Positions 60,812 to 64,000 of a DNA stretch of 64,000 bases are shown piece by piece. Position 1 is the stretch's first letter. Every line of letters begins with the position of its first letter. The notes beneath the pieces are model-generated. The model did not search any database. It was not told where the DNA came from and saw only the letters and a list, made by a program, of their open reading frames with translations. Source of the stretch: Gamsiella multidivaricata (taxonomy: Eukaryota; Mortierellomycota; Mortierellomycetes; Mortierellales; Mortierellaceae); assembly GCF_025024155.1 (NCBI RefSeq), contig NW_026251792.1:87181-151180 (forward strand), given 5' to 3'. The position numbers and the translations under genes were made by a program.

Positions 60812-61288
60812 ATGGCATACATGAACATGAGCCGCGAGAATGGCAAAGCAAAAGGATATCCAATCTTAGATCACGACCTGAATGACCCTGAAATGGAAGA
60901 TGTTATGGCGAGTAGTGATGAGGACGACGACGACGATGAAGACGGCCATGCTAATGTTCAGGCAGAGCTAAGCACCGAGGATATTGAAAGAGTAGACGGG
61001 AGGAACGAGCATCAGGGGGAGCACAGGAAGGAACACCAGGAACGGCGCCTCAACAGCGGCAGGGCAGAACCAAGCATCGAGGATGTGGAAAGGACGGAGA
61101 GAAGGAGAGCGCGTCAGGAAGAAAGCCTTAGCCGTAGTGTCCGGAATGCCATTCGAGATGCCCTCTGCTTTGATCCTTATATTCTGGAGATAGCGGAGGA
61201 GCTTCAGATTCCAGAGGATCAGAGGATCACCAGGGATGGGAAAGGCCGACTGGTGTTTTACCTCAAAGCACATTTTTTCGACGACTAG
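60812..61288 (+). CDS. Acidic orphan protein, possibly part of a decayed element
   Basis: One open frame of 158 aa; the family is not recognised. It has an Asp/Glu run (SSDEDDDDDEDGH), then two copies of a short unit, AELSTEDIERVDGR and AEPSIEDVERTERR, separated by a charged Glu/His/Arg helix, and a more globular end (RNAIRDALCFDPYILEIAEEL, RLVFYLKAHFFDD). The frame after the stop stays open for another 39 codons (ARHQICLGADF and onward), so the stop may be a mutation or lie in an intron. The upstream 200 bp lack a clear promoter. The neighbouring region carries another gene fragment, which suggests this is the edge of a decayed or rearranged stretch. Confidence 0.45.
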   Translation: MAYMNMSRENGKAKGYPILDHDLNDPEMEDVMASSDEDDDDDEDGHANVQAELSTEDIERVDGRNEHQGEHRKEHQERRLNSGRAEPSIEDVERTERRRARQEESLSRSVRNAIRDALCFDPYILEIAEELQIPEDQRITRDGKGRLVFYLKAHFFDD

Positions 61289-62143
61289 AAGGCAAGGCAC
61301 CAGATCTGCCTGGGCGCCGATTTTACACCACATAGCCGGCCCCATGTGTTCTCGGGCACAGTTTACCATGGCAGCAGCCAGGGTAGGTCAAGTCAAGACG
61401 AAGTACGATTATCGTCGTAGGGGCACAGAAATAGAAGTGAAGACCAGCGCTCGGGGTGGAAAATCGGGCAAGACCAGACTGCGGGCCCTATCATTAAAGT
61501 GTCGCTGTTCATCATTCTTCAACGCTATCTTTCAGCCAGTGGCAACAAGCGACGGCTTACCAGGGAGTATCTATAGCATTGAATAGAACCCTCAGCAGTT
61601 GATACGCAATCATCGCCCCTCGATGCTTGTGCCCCTGGCTGTCTCGGCACTATGAACCCTGCCTTGGATATACTTTGACATGTACGAGCTTACTCGACAG
61701 GTCAACCGCCGAAGAGAAAACGCGAGACCTCTACCAAGCAAACGTCTCGATTGGATTTTCCCTAGTTTCCCTCATCTCCCTACCTTGCCTGCAAGTTAAC
61801 TGATTTGTTTTTTGCTATTAGGCTATAATGATTATGGCGGTCGTTTTCCCGGGATATGGAGGAACTCATAAATGTATAAAAACAAAGAAACGCCCTTTTT
61901 CTTTCGTCTACTCTTTTAACTAGAATACACCGTACCTTCACCTTGTCACTGAAACGAAACAACACCTACAAGGTGTCGACTGATGCCATTGCCCAGGTTT
62001 ATGACAACGGCGTGATCAAACAAACATGCAGATTCAGGACCGGCGACAAAGTCTTCTTGGCACTCCTGGATGCTTCATCTTGAATGCAGCGTGTTGCGTC
62101 CTAACTCTTGTAAATTGTAACTCATGATTTTCTTTCTGGTCAG

Positions 62144-62283
62144 TCCTCGAAGTCGGCTCGGGGTCTGGTCAACATATCTCCCACTTCGCAAAGGAGTATC
62201 CCCATGCCGTTTTCCAGCCCATCGAGAATAATATGCCGCTCTTCTCGAGCATTGAGGCCTACACCATCGAGAGTAACGAGCAG
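62144..62283 (+). pseudogene. METTL26/DUF938-like methyltransferase fragment
   Basis: A 140-bp exon-like piece bounded by CAG and GTAAAG encodes VLEVGSGSGQHISHFAKEYP, AVFQPIEN and SIEAYT, the SAM-binding start of the DUF938 (METTL26) family. Normal family members have about 200 residues with a DVLDE-type acidic region after this. Here the next acceptor (62376) leads to a 12-codon end (FDQTLRDRNAA, stop) that does not match. Upstream I find no N-terminal exon with the expected RN(K/R)xPI motif. It therefore looks like a truncated gene copy. An undetected exon arrangement is the alternative. Confidence 0.5.
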
Positions 62284-64000
62284 GTAAAGAAGAATAAACG
62301 CGGTGTTTACTACCTGAATGAAGTTTGGCTATCAGATCTAACTATTATCTTTTTTTTTCCGACCCTGATAACACAGTTCGATCAGACCCTTCGTGACCGC
62401 AATGCTGCTTGAGGTGTGCGTGATTTTGAAGCGATCCAAAAAGTGACAGGACAAAAGTCCAGGCTGAGGCTGGTCAGGATCCAAGACATGCCCTCCAACA
62501 ACTACATGCTCGCCTTTCAAATGATCAGTAACTGAGCAATAAAAAAAAAATGCGTGTCCTTCCCGTCCTTTGCCTTCCTAATGGTGACTGGTACTGCGAT
62601 AACTCCTATCAGCCATATAAATATATATTGGACATACACATACTTTAAAAAAAAGACAATTTTACACGATGGACTTGTTCTTGGGAGGACCGCTTCTGGT
62701 ACCCAGAAACATCTCAGGAATAGTATCCATGAGCCGAAAAGTCGCTATCAATAAGGAATCTAAGATAAGACAAAAAAAAAAAAAGGAGAACGCGCAGTCT
62801 GAAAAATATAGGCGACCATCATCGCGTAGCGGCCACGCGTCGCACGCGTCGCGCGTCAGGATGTGACCAAAAAAAAAAAAAAAAAACCTGCACTCCGAAT
62901 TCTCCGTTTCAAAACGATGCGCGGGTAGATTGTGGTTTTTTGCAACATCCATGAGAAGCATGCACGTCGTCGTCACTCCTTCACATGGACTTATCATGGA
63001 TCGCAGTGGATGCATCCTCAAACCCCTGGATATCTCCATGGGACTTGGGCAACCCACGCGTCCCGCCTCAGATACAGCAGGACGGTAAGGGGGAGAAAAT
63101 GATGACAACAGGCAATAGTCTGACGCGTTTCTCCCTCTGTTTCCCAGGGCACATTCGAAATACGCATAGTAATCCATTCGTGATTGTTGGGGCAAAAAAC
63201 AACAACAACAAAAACGCAGGACAACAATGCAAGGGCAGGGTAGGTGTAGGTGTGTGAAATGACCCCGATTGTGAGCTTGGAGGGTGAGAACGATGTGGAG
63301 AACTCTAAGCGGCGAAAGAGCAGGACAAGCCCGTTCTCAGGCAAAGGAGAAAAGGAGAAAAAAAAAGGGGGGAGAGAAGGATCGAGACTGTCCTATCTTT
63401 TGTGGAGCAGACCACTAAGACGATCTTCTGTACAATTTCACCACGCAGACACTAGAAGCACGGGCCGCGTGTAGCCTGCAAGTACTCGCGTCCATCGCTA
63501 TCGACCAAACTCAGGGGCTTTTTTTTGTGCTCGGCCGCACTGAACGAGTTCATAGCTCGTGCGCTCTGAGGCATTGCTTGATTACAAATATGTGGCCGCT
63601 TCTCGCCCGCGCTCCTGTATTCTGACGTGGAAAGTAGACGGGCGGGAACCAAGAATCCTTTCCCACAACGTTCTTTTTCTGGGGGTGAAAGGGGGGAGCA
63701 AACAGCAAAGCAGAGAGATGTGAGCCCATTGTTAAGAAAGGAGGTCTGTTGCATGAATAAAATCATTAAGGAAAGCGGCCAGAAATCCGATCAAGCAAGG
63801 TTCCCCCTCCTCCTCCTCCACACCCCTGAAAGATATGAGCGCCGATGCCTTGGATATGAAATATCTTTGGGGAGGCGGTACATTCCTCCCGCGAGTGTTT
63901 GTCATGCCTTGCATAACATGATGTGGGGTAGTAAAAGGCGGATATAGTGAATATAACGAATGCTACTCTCCTTCGACGTTAGCCTGTTCCTCAGCGAAAA
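62284..64000. other. Gene-poor right end
   Basis: About 1.7 kb without a supported gene. A-runs occur at 62773-62785 and 62868-62886 and G-runs near 63369. Short open frames on both strands have no recognisable motifs. Confidence 0.5.

Overview
This is nuclear DNA of an intron-rich, early-diverging filamentous fungus, most likely Mortierella-like (Mortierellomycota); that placement is inference. Genes are single transcription units with spliceosomal introns, mostly about 75-200 nt, CT-rich leaders and many microsatellites and homopolymer runs. The gene content mixes fungal families (Zn2Cys6 factor, TOK-type potassium channel, GPI-type wall protein, NoxR-like regulator) with families that Dikarya commonly lack (CARM1-type arginine methyltransferase, Lines homolog). 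I found no tRNA, rRNA, CRISPR array or intact transposon.

Layout from left to right. 0.3-4.2 kb: Zn2Cys6 transcription factor (-). 5.3-6.0 kb: small protein of unknown function (-). 6.0-9.3 kb: gene-poor. 9.4-9.7 kb: a decayed coding fragment. 9.8-13.2 kb: Gag1-like/DUF4050 protein (-) and Lines homolog (+) from a shared 274-bp promoter region. 13.4-13.7 kb: hexanucleotide satellite. 13.8-16.7 kb: GATA factor (-). 17.9-18.8 kb: mitochondrial ATP synthase subunit e (-). 19.6-23.2 kb: TKL kinase with ankyrin repeats (+). 23.7-26.7 kb: secreted Dcr2-like phosphatase with MABP-like repeats (-). 27.4-29.3 kb: protein with eleven CCHC zinc knuckles (+). 29.6-30.7 kb: NatC catalytic subunit NAA30 (-). 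30.9-33.2 kb: coiled-coil, tail-anchored-looking protein (-). 35.5-35.8 kb: GPI-type wall protein (+). 37.3-39.5 kb: CARM1-like methyltransferase (-). 39.8-44.4 kb: TOK channel (-). 46.2-50.0 kb: casein kinase 1-like kinase (+). 50.4-53.7 kb: NoxR/p67phox-like regulator (-). 54.5-57.3 kb: class I sirtuin (-). 57.8-58.7 kb: unknown protein with a Cys/His tail (-). 59.3-60.2 kb: HP1-like protein (-). 60.8-62.4 kb: an acidic orphan ORF and a METTL26-like fragment.

I rebuilt the exon structures by joining frames at splice signals. In 16 multi-exon genes every join preserves frame and family motifs (about 53 introns). No operon-like pathway is present; these are individually regulated housekeeping, signalling and chromatin genes. 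The most unusual signals are an excess of GC-AG introns (5 of about 53), a candidate 27-nt intron in the GATA gene, a G20/C23 inverted homopolymer pair bracketing the first exon of the CARM1 gene, and unusual architectures in the phosphatase, CK1-like and zinc-knuckle proteins.
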